Part shown: positions 26,212 through 35,436 of the stretch, in pieces | How the letters are laid out: each line of letters opens with the position of its first letter | Position numbering within the stretch: position 1 is the stretch's first letter | NCBI RefSeq assembly: GCF_028285715.1 | Contig: NZ_JANQOO010000035.1 | Span: 248,001-312,000, forward strand | Source of the DNA: Ulvibacterium sp. | Lineage (GTDB): Bacteria; Bacteroidota; Bacteroidia; Flavobacteriales; Flavobacteriaceae | Direction of reading: 5' to 3' | DNA length: 64,000 nt | The notes under the pieces: model-generated | What the model was told of the DNA's origin: nothing | Database searches by the model: none | What the model saw: the letters and a program-made list of their open reading frames with translations, nothing else | Made by a program: the position numbers and the translations under genes

Positions 26212-27744
26212 ATGAACAGAACAGAAAATCAGATGCTAGTCATTTTTGGTGCCTCCGGAGACCTGACGGCCCGGAAATTGGTACCGGCTCTTTTTAATCT
26301 CCATAAAGGAGGGCATCTTCCCAAAAATTTTGTAGTGCTGGGTGTTAGCCGCAGCAACCTCTCCGATGAAGAATTCCGCAAAAAAGTGGTGACCGAGAGT
26401 AAATACTTATTGGATAGGATAGGGGATAAAGGAAATGATTTTGTAAATGCCTTTGCGGACAAGCTTTTTTATGAGGATTTAGGTAGTAATTATGATACAG
26501 ATTATGGCACTTTGGCGCAGCGGATAGCGGATTTGAATGTAGCATTCAAAACTGATAATAACTATATCTTTTATCTTTCTACACCGCCAAGCCTCTACGA
26601 GATTGTATCCAAGAATTTGGCGGAAAAGGGCCTCAATGATGAGTCCCAGGGCTGGAAACGTTTGATTGTGGAAAAACCTTTTGGTTATGACTTAAGGAGC
26701 GCTCGAGATTTGAACAAAGGACTTCAGCAATACTTTAAGGAACCCCAGATATATCGTATTGACCATTATTTAGGGAAGGAAACCGTTCAAAACTTGTTGG
26801 TGACCCGTTTTGCCAATAGCATCTTTGAACCGCTATGGAATCGAAATTATATCCATCATGTAGAAATTACCAACGCTGAAAGCGTAGGTGTTGAGAAAAG
26901 AGGAGGGTATTATGATAAATCCGGTGCATTGCGTGATATGTTCCAGAACCACTTGTTACAGATTGTTTCTTTGGTCATAATGGAGCCACCTATAGGCTCA
27001 GATGCGGAAGAAATCAGAAATGAGAAGGTAAAGGCACTAAAATCCTTACGTATAATGAAGGACGAGGAGACGCTCTATAATAACACCATACGAGCCCAAT
27101 ATGTGGCATCCGATATCAACGGGGAAAAGGTAAAGGGGTACCGGGAGGAGGAAGGGGTAGATCCGGAATCGACTACCGAGACCTATGCCGCCATTAAATT
27201 CTTTGTGGACAATTGGCGCTGGGCCGATGTGCCCTTTTATGTGCGCACCGCCAAACGTATGCCTACCAAAGTTACCGAAGTGGTCATCCATTTTAAGACA
27301 CCGCATCATCAGATTTTTAAGGATACGGTGGCCTTTAACAAAGAAAATAAGTTGATTATTCGGATTCAGCCCGACGAGGGAATGTTGATAAAATTTGGGG
27401 TTAAGGTGCCCGGACAGGGCTTTAAGGTGGAACGGGCCAATTTGGACTTTTACTATTCCAATTTGGTGGAAAACCGTGTGATGGAGGCTTATGAGCGCCT
27501 TTTATTGGATGCCATGCAAGGGGATGCGACTTTATATGCAAGAGCGGATGAGGTAGAGGCTGCCTGGGAATTCGTAGATCCTATTTTGGACTATTGGAAA
27601 AATGGTAAGGAGGTACGTACCTATGGATACTCTGCCGGAGTATGGGGGCCTACCAATGCGGATGAGCTTATAGATGGTGTAGGCATGTGGCGCAATCCAA
27701 GTGAAAATTTGGCCGATGATCCGGGGTTCTGTGTGATTTGTTAG
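26212..27744 (+). CDS. zwf: Glucose-6-phosphate 1-dehydrogenase
   Basis: This 510-residue protein has the coenzyme motif VIFGASGDLTARKLVPALFNL and the active-site peptide YRIDHYLGKETVQN with the substrate-binding lysine and catalytic histidine. It catalyses the first, NADP-reducing step of the oxidative pentose phosphate pathway. It heads a two-gene unit with pgl, 60 bases apart, and is divergent from gnd. Full length, with no abnormality. Confidence 0.97.
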   Translation: MNRTENQMLVIFGASGDLTARKLVPALFNLHKGGHLPKNFVVLGVSRSNLSDEEFRKKVVTESKYLLDRIGDKGNDFVNAFADKLFYEDLGSNYDTDYGTLAQRIADLNVAFKTDNNYIFYLSTPPSLYEIVSKNLAEKGLNDESQGWKRLIVEKPFGYDLRSARDLNKGLQQYFKEPQIYRIDHYLGKETVQNLLVTRFANSIFEPLWNRNYIHHVEITNAESVGVEKRGGYYDKSGALRDMFQNHLLQIVSLVIMEPPIGSDAEEIRNEKVKALKSLRIMKDEETLYNNTIRAQYVASDINGEKVKGYREEEGVDPESTTETYAAIKFFVDNWRWADVPFYVRTAKRMPTKVTEVVIHFKTPHHQIFKDTVAFNKENKLIIRIQPDEGMLIKFGVKVPGQGFKVERANLDFYYSNLVENRVMEAYERLLLDAMQGDATLYARADEVEAAWEFVDPILDYWKNGKEVRTYGYSAGVWGPTNADELIDGVGMWRNPSENLADDPGFCVIC

Positions 27745-27804
27745 ATGTCGGATGTTGGTGGATAATGGGTTGAAAGCGGTAATAGATATTGAATACGATT
27801 TTAT

Positions 27805-28530
27805 ATGGAAACGAAGATTTACAAAGATAAAAACGAAGTTGCGCAGGAGTTTTCGAAGTTCCTGGCAGATTTGGTCAAGGGAAAGGATATCTTTCATGTT
27901 GCCCTTTCCGGAGGGAGTACCCCTAAAATAGTCTTTGATGTCTTGGCGTCGGATTTTGCGGACGGAATCGATTGGGCCAAGATTCATTTTTATTGGGGTG
28001 ATGAACGTTGTGTTCCGCCAACGGATGACCAGAGTAATTATAAGATGACCGTAGAACATCTCTTTTCAAAAATAGGGCTGGCCGAGGAAAATATCCATCG
28101 GATTTTGGGTGAGGCAGAACCACTACGGGAAGCTTACCGCTATGCCAATCTCTTGGAAATCAATTTGGACAGGATAAGTGGCATTCCGCAATTTGATTTG
28201 GTAATTTTGGGAATGGGAGATGATGGCCATACGGCTTCCATATTCCCCCATGAAATTGGCCTTTGGGATGCTTCGGAACACTGTGTAGTGGCAACACATC
28301 CTGAATCAGGACAAAAGCGTATTACGATTACAGGTCAGGTCATCAATATCGCGAAGGAAGTAGCTTTCTTGGTCACCGGGAATAATAAGGCCGAAAAGGT
28401 GCGGGAAATCATTCAAAGGGAGGGAAATTACACAAATTACCCGGCAAGTTTGGTATCCCCCACTTCAGGAAACTTAAGGTGGTTTTTAGATCAGGCCGCA
28501 GCCCAAGGAATTAGCCCAGATCAATCTTAA
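27805..28530 (+). CDS. pgl: 6-phosphogluconolactonase
   Basis: The 241-residue protein contains HVALSGGSTPKIVFD, HFYWGDERCVPP and LVILGMGDDGHTASIFP, the defining motifs of the DevB/SOL-type lactonase. It hydrolyses 6-phosphogluconolactone between the Zwf and Gnd steps. It follows zwf on the same strand. Its last 20 bases overlap the last 20 bases of the convergent thioesterase gene, so both stop codons lie inside the neighbouring frame. Confidence 0.95.
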   Translation: METKIYKDKNEVAQEFSKFLADLVKGKDIFHVALSGGSTPKIVFDVLASDFADGIDWAKIHFYWGDERCVPPTDDQSNYKMTVEHLFSKIGLAEENIHRILGEAEPLREAYRYANLLEINLDRISGIPQFDLVILGMGDDGHTASIFPHEIGLWDASEHCVVATHPESGQKRITITGQVINIAKEVAFLVTGNNKAEKVREIIQREGNYTNYPASLVSPTSGNLRWFLDQAAAQGISPDQS

Positions 28531-29056
28531 CGTTTTCACCTTTCAATAGCCCAAGGTGTTCTTCCGGCTTAAAAGCGGCTTCGTCAAATCGGGTATCCCG
28601 TTCAAAAGCCTCTTCCTTACGGATTTTGCTCCGGGAAAAACGTCGTATGCCTTGCTCTCCGTCTAGGATTAAACCCGGTACAGGTACGCTTTTGCCTTTT
28701 TCATCCTTTGCCACCATAGTAAAGTAGGAGGAATTACAATGCTTTCGCTTCCCGGTTGTTATATTCTCGGATTCTACCCGAACACCAACCACCATTGAAG
28801 TTCGTCCCGTATAATTAATGGAGGCCTTTAAGGTAACCAACTCGCCTACTTCTATGGGGTTTAAGAAATCCACCCGGTTTACGGAGGCTGTAACGCAATA
28901 TCTTTGGGAATGTTTGGAGGCACAAGCAAAGGCGATTTGGTCCATAAGGTTTAGAATATGACCACCATGTATTTTCCCTCCGAAATTGGAATGGGAGGGG
29001 AGCATTAATTCCGTAATGGACACACGCGATTCACGGGCGGTTTTAAATGATTCCAT
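28511..29056 (-). CDS. Acyl-CoA thioesterase (hotdog fold, YciA/BACH type)
   Basis: This 181-residue protein carries a single hotdog domain with NFGGKIHGGHILNLMDQIAFACASKHS, the acyl-CoA thioesterase active-site helix, followed by TASVNRVDFLNPIEVGELVTLKA. It would hydrolyse acyl-CoA esters in the cytoplasm. The ~40-residue C-terminal tail after the hotdog core is charged and divergent. It is convergent with pgl, with a 20-base overlap; the next gene on its strand is a small membrane protein. Confidence 0.9.
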   Translation of the reverse strand: MESFKTARESRVSITELMLPSHSNFGGKIHGGHILNLMDQIAFACASKHSQRYCVTASVNRVDFLNPIEVGELVTLKASINYTGRTSMVVGVRVESENITTGKRKHCNSSYFTMVAKDEKGKSVPVPGLILDGEQGIRRFSRSKIRKEEAFERDTRFDEAAFKPEEHLGLLKGENVKIDLG

Positions 29057-29097
29057 GGTTAACGTTTAAAATACAAGTTTGAATTGCCTAAATCCAT

Positions 29098-29463
29098 TTA
29101 GTTTCTAAAATGAGGGGACCGTTCTTCTTGGACTTCGGTAATGAAGTATTTGGTATCGCCCAACCAAAAAAAGGTGGCAAAACGTTCCATATAGGTTACT
29201 TTAACGTACCTGCCCTGATAGTCCTTTAATTGTTGAATAATCTCCTTTTCCTTATCCAAAACGGAGAATGAAAAAATCTGTGCTCCGGATATTCCCTGAC
29301 TTATTTCTCCCTCCCACGTTTTGACCAATACACCCTTGTTGCTGAATTTAATCAATTCGCCCGAGCGATAACCCTGACTATAAGGAACGAAATAAATGAA
29401 GGCGTATACGATCAAAAACAGGGCCACTATAGCTCCTAGGGTAATAAATAATGCTTTTTTCAT
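29098..29463 (-). CDS. Small membrane-anchored protein of unknown function
   Basis: The 121-residue protein has one N-terminal membrane segment (residues 4-26) and a beta-rich domain facing outward, with ELIKFSNKGVLVKTWEGEI as its most distinctive stretch. I recall relatives in flavobacterial genomes carrying a misleading 6-phosphogluconate dehydrogenase label; nothing in this sequence supports that enzyme. It lies between rmuC and the thioesterase gene on the same strand with short gaps. Confidence 0.7.
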   Translation of the reverse strand: MKKALFITLGAIVALFLIVYAFIYFVPYSQGYRSGELIKFSNKGVLVKTWEGEISQGISGAQIFSFSVLDKEKEIIQQLKDYQGRYVKVTYMERFATFFWLGDTKYFITEVQEERSPHFRN

Positions 29464-29489
29464 AGGAATAGGTTTCGGGAGGATATCGT

Positions 29490-30833
29490 TTACAATTTTA
29501 ACTTGGGTTCTTCAAAATCGTCTTCTTGGGCGCGCTTTAAAATTGGTTCGGGAATGGATTTTTTGGCCTTGGCTCCCATTTTCTTCAATCGTTCTATACT
29601 GGTAATAATATTGCCCCGACCCTCGACTAACTTGTTCATTGCCCCTTTGTACTCCGTTTTGGCATCGTCCATTTTTTTACCCACTTTGGTCAAATCCGAA
29701 ACAAAGCCTTCAAACTTATCATACAGGGCTCCGGCCTGTCTAGCAATTTCTATGGCATTCCGTTGTTGCTTTTCGTTGTTCCACATGCTGTCTATGGTCC
29801 GTAAAGTTGCCAATAAGGTAGAAGGGGTAACAATAACTATGCTCTGTTCAAACGCCTTGTTATACAAGGAGTTATCGTGGTTTATTGCAATAGCGAATGC
29901 AGGCTCTATAGGCACGAACATCAGTACAAAATCCGGACTTTCCATTTCATAGAGGTCTTCGTATTTCTTGGCGGATAGTTGGTCCACATGCTTTCTTAGA
30001 GAATTGATATGATCCTTAAGAAATTTTTCCCGTAGATTTTCTTCTGCATTGATGTATCGTTCATAGTCGGTCAATGAAACCTTGGAATCCACGATCATTT
30101 TTTTCCCATCGGGAAGATGAATGATAACGTCCGGCAATACCCGGGTTCCATCATCCAAAGTAAAGCTTTGTTGGACCGAATATTCCCTGTCCTTCTCCAG
30201 GCCCGATTTTTCCAAAACCCTTTCCAAGACCAATTCGCCCCAATTACCCTGCATTTTGCTATCGCCCTTTAGTGCCTTGGTCAAGTTCTCAGCCTCCTGG
30301 GTAATCTTAAGATTTTGATTTTGAAGATTTAACAATTGTTCTTTTAAAGCAGAGTGTATGCTGATATTCTCCTTTTGGCTTTCTTCCACCTTTTTTTCGA
30401 AGAGCTGAATTTTTTCCTGTAAGGGATTAAGGATGGTTTTGATATTTTTTTGATTCTGTTCTGTAAATTTTAGGCTCTTTTCATCCAAGATCTTGTTGGC
30501 CAGATTTTCGAATTCTTTGGTGAACTTGTCCTGCAATTTTTCTACTTCTTCCCTTTGTTCAGAGTTTTTTGTCTGCAGGTTTTCCAAATCAGCCTGATAG
30601 CGGACGATTTGATTTCCTAACATTTCCTTTTCGGATTGTAGTTGTGTGCGGAGTTCTTCGACATTGTTCAATCTACCCTCAAGAACCGTAACATTGCTCC
30701 GTAGCTGCTGTTCACGTTCTTCCAATGCACTTTGATTGGATTTTGTCTTTAAGTTTTGGATGTAATGGCCCAATAGAAAACCGAGTCCTGAACACACCAG
30801 CCCTACTATAAGATATATTATAGATTCGCTCAT
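29490..30833 (-). CDS. rmuC: DNA recombination protein RmuC
   Basis: In this 447-residue protein, residues 1-22 form a membrane segment, followed by a long coiled coil to about residue 190. The nuclease-like RmuC domain contains MQGNWGELVLERVLEKSGLEK and PDVIIHLPDGKKMIVDSKVSL. The family limits inversions at short inverted repeats and is a predicted restriction-endonuclease-fold enzyme. It is the first gene of a minus-strand group with the small membrane protein and thioesterase genes. Confidence 0.94.
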   Translation of the reverse strand: MSESIIYLIVGLVCSGLGFLLGHYIQNLKTKSNQSALEEREQQLRSNVTVLEGRLNNVEELRTQLQSEKEMLGNQIVRYQADLENLQTKNSEQREEVEKLQDKFTKEFENLANKILDEKSLKFTEQNQKNIKTILNPLQEKIQLFEKKVEESQKENISIHSALKEQLLNLQNQNLKITQEAENLTKALKGDSKMQGNWGELVLERVLEKSGLEKDREYSVQQSFTLDDGTRVLPDVIIHLPDGKKMIVDSKVSLTDYERYINAEENLREKFLKDHINSLRKHVDQLSAKKYEDLYEMESPDFVLMFVPIEPAFAIAINHDNSLYNKAFEQSIVIVTPSTLLATLRTIDSMWNNEKQQRNAIEIARQAGALYDKFEGFVSDLTKVGKKMDDAKTEYKGAMNKLVEGRGNIITSIERLKKMGAKAKKSIPEPILKRAQEDDFEEPKLKL

Positions 30834-31143
30834 TATTTTCGCTAATTCTCAAGAGTAAAGATACGGGTTTGAATGTTAAAACTTGAATAATGCGAAACCT
30901 ACTTTTTCTGTCTGAAGGGAACCGGATTACGAATCAAAACTTAGCGTATTTGTTGGTAACAATTTTTCGAATTCCTTTTATTTGAAAAGTTTACGGGGAT
31001 TTCCAAGGCAGTTTTCTTTCTTTTCCCTGGTGCGTGTTTTATTATAAAGTAGGATAGCTATTGCAGGAGGGATATTGATTTTTAATCGCGTTGATGGAAC
31101 AGAAGTATGTGGGAAAAGAATGGATAACCGCTAAAATTAGGAA
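30834..31143. other. Gene-free stretch between rmuC and the S41 genes
   Basis: This 310-base stretch has no open frame of useful length and no RNA-like fold or promoter box that I could support. It ends at the terminator that begins at 31144. Confidence 0.5.
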
Positions 31144-31180
31144 ACAAAAAGCAGCTTGATTTTGGCAAGCTGCTTTTTGT
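31144..31180. terminator. Terminator after the S41 protease genes
   Basis: AAAAAGCAGCTTG pairs perfectly with CAAGCTGCTTTTT around a seven-base loop, with two more pairs outside. A and T runs on each side make it bidirectional. It lies 16 bases past the S41 stop codon. Confidence 0.9.
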
Positions 31181-31196
31181 TTTTAGAAATGCAGTA

Positions 31197-32741
31197 CTAC
31201 TCCAAAAGGGACAAATCCAATTTGGGAACGTCATCCACGTACATATTGTCCTTGACCGGAGTGAACATTTTGGAACTGGTTATCACGTTTGCCGGCACTT
31301 TAACGCTAAAACTTCGTTTAGATGTAGATCCTGTTATATCCTGGATGGCCCTAGCCAGCAGCGGTTCGTTAAGATCCCCGAGTACCCCTAGATTGGTCAG
31401 GTCTTCCGTTAACGCTATATCCGGGGCCAATCCTGAGGTATAATCTGAAAAACCATCAGCATTCTCATTCCTTCCGATAAGGGGTTGTATGGCCCATCGG
31501 TTGTTGGGATTTATTTTGTTTTCGCGTTCCGGGCTGTAGACGTAGGGCGCTCCGGAATGGTCAGGGTCATCTACCATAGTCACGGAAAACTCATTTTTAC
31601 CTCGAGTAGTTTCCCCAATTTGTATCACATCAACATAAGGGGCAAGTCCGTTGATAACCAATTCGCTGGCAGATGCCGTACTTCTAGAGGTAAGTATATA
31701 TACCTTGTTCAAATTTAATCTGTTTAACGCGGAGCCATCACTCGATTTGTCCGTAAAATTGCGCTCAAGGTCCCCTGCATTGAACAAAGGTTGTAGCCTA
31801 TCATTGTATCTTGCCCTTAGAAAAAGATCACTGGTGTTTGTACCATAGACCATGCTGGAAAGCAAACGAGCCGTATTTACCGAACCCCCAGGATTATAGC
31901 GAAGATCTAGTACGAGATTGGTAATTCCGGCTGACTTAAGTTCTCCCATGGCATTATTAAGGTCCTCATCATATTCATTGGTAAAACCATTGTACATGAG
32001 ATACCCGATTTTTTCGCCGCTAATATCGAAGGAGCGAGTAAGAAAGACCGGGTTTTCCGCAAGGTTCTCCTGTTTGGTCAAGGTGACCTCCCTATCATTT
32101 GGAGTAACGACAGCACCATTTATATCGGCCATGTTCAGGGTATATGTATCATTTTCCCCAAATAACAGGTCTGTATAGTTATCATTGTTCAAGGTCTGTC
32201 CGTCAACACCCGTAAAAATGTCCCCTCGGCTTATGTCTTTGGTGGAGGCATTGGAATTAGGTACTATGTATCGAACATAGCCGAAAATTTCATTATTATC
32301 CGAAAGACTTACTAGTCCGAATTCCAGCCCGTTGCTTCTTGAGATGCCTGCCAGGGATCTCGTCAAGGTTTCATAGTCTTCGGCCAAGAAGCTGAACCGG
32401 TCTTGATTAAAGAGCAACTGCCGGTTGAAAAAGTCGGTAGGGTTGTCCTCTGAAGCTAAAAATTCGGTATACAATCTAGATCCTTCGGAGTCGAGAGCGA
32501 AAGCGTCATCAGCCAAGTTAGGGACTTCGGCCTGCCAGAAATACCAAAAATTCATGGCCTTCCACATGAAGTTCTGTACCGTAATATCGGCCTCTACCAA
32601 GCTTTGGTCCGCTGTGGCGGTCCTAGGAAGTACAAATCCTCCTGTGCCATCATCATTACTACAGGAAATGCCCAAAAGGGCTATGGGTAAGAAAAGAAAC
32701 AATTTAAGTTTCTTGCTAAAGGGGCGATTATTAAATATCAT
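31197..32741 (-). CDS. S41 family peptidase lipoprotein (downstream copy)
   Basis: The 514-residue protein has a lipobox signal (LALLGISCSND region, residues 10-29), a Bacteroidota-type N-terminal helical domain, a PDZ-like part (GDIFTGVDGQTLNNDNY) and a C-terminal-processing-protease domain. The catalytic pair is Ser357 in TASASE and Lys382 in RGKNEF, 25 residues apart as in Prc/CtpA. It would cleave proteins in the periplasm or at the outer membrane. It lies 18 bases downstream of a paralogue, and the two share domain order and most motifs, so they arose by tandem duplication. Confidence 0.9.
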   Translation of the reverse strand: MIFNNRPFSKKLKLFLFLPIALLGISCSNDDGTGGFVLPRTATADQSLVEADITVQNFMWKAMNFWYFWQAEVPNLADDAFALDSEGSRLYTEFLASEDNPTDFFNRQLLFNQDRFSFLAEDYETLTRSLAGISRSNGLEFGLVSLSDNNEIFGYVRYIVPNSNASTKDISRGDIFTGVDGQTLNNDNYTDLLFGENDTYTLNMADINGAVVTPNDREVTLTKQENLAENPVFLTRSFDISGEKIGYLMYNGFTNEYDEDLNNAMGELKSAGITNLVLDLRYNPGGSVNTARLLSSMVYGTNTSDLFLRARYNDRLQPLFNAGDLERNFTDKSSDGSALNRLNLNKVYILTSRSTASASELVINGLAPYVDVIQIGETTRGKNEFSVTMVDDPDHSGAPYVYSPERENKINPNNRWAIQPLIGRNENADGFSDYTSGLAPDIALTEDLTNLGVLGDLNEPLLARAIQDITGSTSKRSFSVKVPANVITSSKMFTPVKDNMYVDDVPKLDLSLLE

Positions 32742-32759
32742 ACAATTTTTGTTGGGGTT

Positions 32760-34271
32760 TTAGTGGCGCGGCTCTAATAGGCCATCCATCAATGCTTTGT
32801 TGTTTGTAGGTTTAAACCATATGGAATTTGAAAACACCTCGGCCGTAAAGGCAGGTTGCAAACTTATTTTGGAGCTCTGGCTGGATATACGGCTCAAGGC
32901 CAATGCTAAAAGGGGCTCGGAGGGGTCTCCCAAAGTTCCTAAATTAGCAATATCTTCCTCAAGTTCGAAATCAGGAGATAAACCAGCGGTATAATCTGAA
33001 AAACCATCGGCATTTTCACTTCGTCCCAATAACGGTTGGATACCCCATTGGTTGTCTGGATTTATGCGGTTTTCGCGATCGGGATCATAGAAATTTCCAT
33101 TTTCGGGATCGTCCACAAAGGTATTAGAGAACTCGTTCTTGCCGACTGTAGTCGTACCTACCTGTACGACATCAACATACGGTTCCAGTCCGTTAATGAC
33201 CAATTCACTTGCAGAGGCCGTGGCACCCGTGGTAATTACAAAGACTCTGTTTAGATTTAATTCGTTAATTGCAGTACCTTCCAAGGTAGTGGCCGTAAAA
33301 TTGTTCGGTTGACCATTGCCCGGCTGTAATTTGCTATTAAAACGTGGCCGTATAAATACTTCATCGGTCCTTGCCCCATAAATTGAACTTGCGATTTGAA
33401 TCGCCGATGTAACGCGACCGCCCCCATTATACCTCAGGTCGAGAACAAGTTCATTAATGCCCTGGTTTTTAAAATCACCGAAAACGTCATTCAACTGTTC
33501 ATCATACGCCGCTAAAAACGAATTGTACATGAGATACCCTACTTTGTTTCCAGATTGCTCGATCACCCTGGAGGCCAAAATTGGATTTTCGGCGAAATTC
33601 TCAATTTTCGTTAGGGTTACTTCGTTACCATTGTCGGTTATGGTATTGTCAATAAGGTCGGCCATGTTCAATGTGTAGGTATCCTCATTGCCAAATAATA
33701 GATCCAAGTAATTACCGAGATTCAGATTTTGACCGTTGACCCCTACAAAAATATCCCCTCTTTTGATATCCTTGGTGGAAGCGTCGGAATCCAAAGCTAC
33801 GTAGGTAACCACGCCATAAATGTCATTACTGTCTTGAAATAGGTACAGTTGAAACTCCAAGCCATTACTTCTAGAGACGCCTTGTAGGCTGTTTACTAAA
33901 TTCCTATAATTTTCAACGGCAACGGAGAAACGGTCTATTGCTGCATCTTCTCCCACAATTACTTCGTGATTGTTGCATATACTATAGAAAAAGTCCGCCG
34001 GATCTGGTTCTGACGATAAAAACTCCACATAGGCTTCGATATCATCGATTTTGGTATCCGCAAGATCCGGAACGTCCGCTTGCCAAAAATAATAGAGGTT
34101 CATGGTCTGCCACATAAAATTTTGGGCAGGATAATCCGCTAGGGACCTTGTACTTTCCAGTGGTGGCCCGCCCTGTTGGCCCTCTGTTTCAGGGATAATG
34201 GTATCATCGCTCTTTTTACAGGATACCAATACAAATAGTCCTGCCAAGAACAGGAACAATAGTCTTTTCAT
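32760..34271 (-). CDS. S41 family peptidase lipoprotein (upstream copy)
   Basis: The 503-residue protein has a lipobox at FVLVSCKKS (residue 18), the same N-terminal helical region (YPAQNFMWQTMNLYYFWQAD), a PDZ-like segment (GDIFVGVNGQNLN) and the protease domain. The catalytic pair is Ser353 in TASASE and Lys378 in VGKNEF. It is the first gene of the two-gene unit and faces the ECF sigma gene across a 227-base gap. Such lipoprotein S41 proteases may act in cell-surface protein turnover; a link to the sigma factor is suggested only by position. Confidence 0.9.
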   Translation of the reverse strand: MKRLLFLFLAGLFVLVSCKKSDDTIIPETEGQQGGPPLESTRSLADYPAQNFMWQTMNLYYFWQADVPDLADTKIDDIEAYVEFLSSEPDPADFFYSICNNHEVIVGEDAAIDRFSVAVENYRNLVNSLQGVSRSNGLEFQLYLFQDSNDIYGVVTYVALDSDASTKDIKRGDIFVGVNGQNLNLGNYLDLLFGNEDTYTLNMADLIDNTITDNGNEVTLTKIENFAENPILASRVIEQSGNKVGYLMYNSFLAAYDEQLNDVFGDFKNQGINELVLDLRYNGGGRVTSAIQIASSIYGARTDEVFIRPRFNSKLQPGNGQPNNFTATTLEGTAINELNLNRVFVITTGATASASELVINGLEPYVDVVQVGTTTVGKNEFSNTFVDDPENGNFYDPDRENRINPDNQWGIQPLLGRSENADGFSDYTAGLSPDFELEEDIANLGTLGDPSEPLLALALSRISSQSSKISLQPAFTAEVFSNSIWFKPTNNKALMDGLLEPRH

Positions 34272-34383
34272 AGCTTTATTTTAAACAATTTCCCGTTCAA
34301 TAATCATTCCAATTAGTATAACAAAAGATATTGGATTTATATTGTACGTTTACGTATAATATACGCAGTTAATTAGTTTATGG

Positions 34384-34411
34384 TTGCCCAAATTACTTAC
34401 ATATTGGGCAA
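34384..34411. other. Hairpin between the divergent S41 and sigma genes
   Basis: TTGCCCAA and TTGGGCAA form an eight-base stem with a 12-base loop, followed on the plus strand by a run of As. Orientation does not fit a standard terminator for either gene. It may be a regulatory site. Confidence 0.4.
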
Positions 34412-34423
34412 AAAAAAATTTTT

Positions 34424-34450
34424 TGTAACAAAACTGAAGGTGCCTCGTCT
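34424..34450 (+). promoter_or_regulatory. Probable ECF-type promoter of the sigma factor gene
   Basis: TGTAACA at 34424-34430 and CGTCT at 34446-34450 are 15 bases apart, the layout of ECF-dependent promoters (GTAAC-type -35 and CGTC -10). This suggests the sigma factor transcribes its own operon. The leader to the ATG at 34499 would be about 42 bases and contains an inverted repeat (34450-34485). Confidence 0.6.
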
Positions 34451-34498
34451 TGCTATTGTAATCCATTATGGCATAGTAATAGCAATAACCGAACCAAA

Positions 34499-35008
34499 AT
34501 GCGACAATCGGAATTTTTGAATGTGGTAATGCCATTTAAAGACAAGCTTTATAGGCTTGCCAAACGTTTACTGGTCTCTACCGAGGAAGCCGAGGACGCT
34601 ACCCAGGAGATTCTGTTGAAACTATGGTCCAAAAATGAGATGATAGGGAGTTATAAGAACGTAGAAGCCTTTGCTATGACGATGACCAAAAATTTCTGTT
34701 TAGATCGATTAAAGTCAAGACAAGCAGGAAATTTAAAATTGGTCCATAGCAATTACGGTGAGACCGGCACTCCCTTGCAAAAACAGGTGGAGGTAAAGGA
34801 TAGCGCACTATGGGTACAAAAAATAATGGTAGAATTGCCGGAACAACAAAAAATGGTGTTACAGCTGAGGGACGTAGAAGAGTACGATTATGATGAAATT
34901 GCCGAAATGCTGGATATGAAACCAAGTACGGTTAGGGTAGCCCTTTCCAGGGCTAGGAAAACAGTAAGGGAAAAATTGATGCAAAAACATAGTTATGGAA
35001 TTGGATAA
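34499..35008 (+). CDS. ECF-type RNA polymerase sigma factor
   Basis: The 169-residue protein has region 2 with AEDATQEILLKLWSK (the core-binding helix) and region 4 with YDYDEIAEMLDMKPSTVRVALSRARKTVREKL (the -35 recognising helix-turn-helix). There is no region 3 and no extra C-terminal domain. Its stop overlaps the start of the anti-sigma-like gene by 14 bases, the usual arrangement of a sigma and its regulator. It is probably autoregulated through the promoter at 34424-34450. Confidence 0.93.
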   Translation: MRQSEFLNVVMPFKDKLYRLAKRLLVSTEEAEDATQEILLKLWSKNEMIGSYKNVEAFAMTMTKNFCLDRLKSRQAGNLKLVHSNYGETGTPLQKQVEVKDSALWVQKIMVELPEQQKMVLQLRDVEEYDYDEIAEMLDMKPSTVRVALSRARKTVREKLMQKHSYGIG

Positions 35009-35426
35009 TATTGAAAAATTATTGGAAAAGTATTTTGAAGCTTCCACTACGGTAGCCGAGGAGGAAATGCTAAAGGTGTATTTTTCCCAAGAAAAAATAC
35101 CAGCTCATCTTGAACAGTATACCCCCTTGTTCCAGTATTTTTCCAATGCCAAAAAAGAACGGTTTACCAAATCGGTTCCTCTACAACCTAGAAAAAATTA
35201 TTATAAGTGGATTTCCGTAGCGGCGGTTGCAGTTCTTGCATTTGGCATCTATTTTGGCCTCGATCGCCATAGGGATTACCAAGAACAAAAAGAGGCGGAA
35301 TTTGTCTATCAGGAAACGAGAAAGGCACTGGACCTCTTGGCCGAGAACTTTGGTCGCGGTACCGAAAAAATGGCCTATTTAAATCAGTTTGAAAAAACAA
35401 AACAAAAAATTTACAACAACAATTAA
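34995..35426 (+). CDS. Single-pass membrane protein, putative anti-sigma factor
   Basis: The 143-residue protein has an N-terminal cytoplasmic part of about 70 residues (MELDNIEKLLEKYFEASTT), one membrane helix near residues 73-90 (WISVAAVAVLAFGIYFGL) and a helical outer tail of about 50 residues. The layout and the 14-base overlap with the sigma gene argue for an anti-sigma role, although no HxxxCxxC zinc motif is present. Ten bases separate it from the first DUF4252 gene, so it is part of the operon. Confidence 0.75.
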   Translation: MELDNIEKLLEKYFEASTTVAEEEMLKVYFSQEKIPAHLEQYTPLFQYFSNAKKERFTKSVPLQPRKNYYKWISVAAVAVLAFGIYFGLDRHRDYQEQKEAEFVYQETRKALDLLAENFGRGTEKMAYLNQFEKTKQKIYNNN

Positions 35427-35436
35427 AATTAAGATC

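Noticed and set aside
29098..29463. 6-phosphogluconate dehydrogenase fragment
   Set aside because: The frame has no dinucleotide fold or substrate motif; a complete gnd is present at 24507-25916.
34384..34411. Terminator in the S41-sigma gap
   Set aside because: The adjoining homopolymer is As on the plus strand, and both neighbouring genes read away from it, so there is nothing to terminate.
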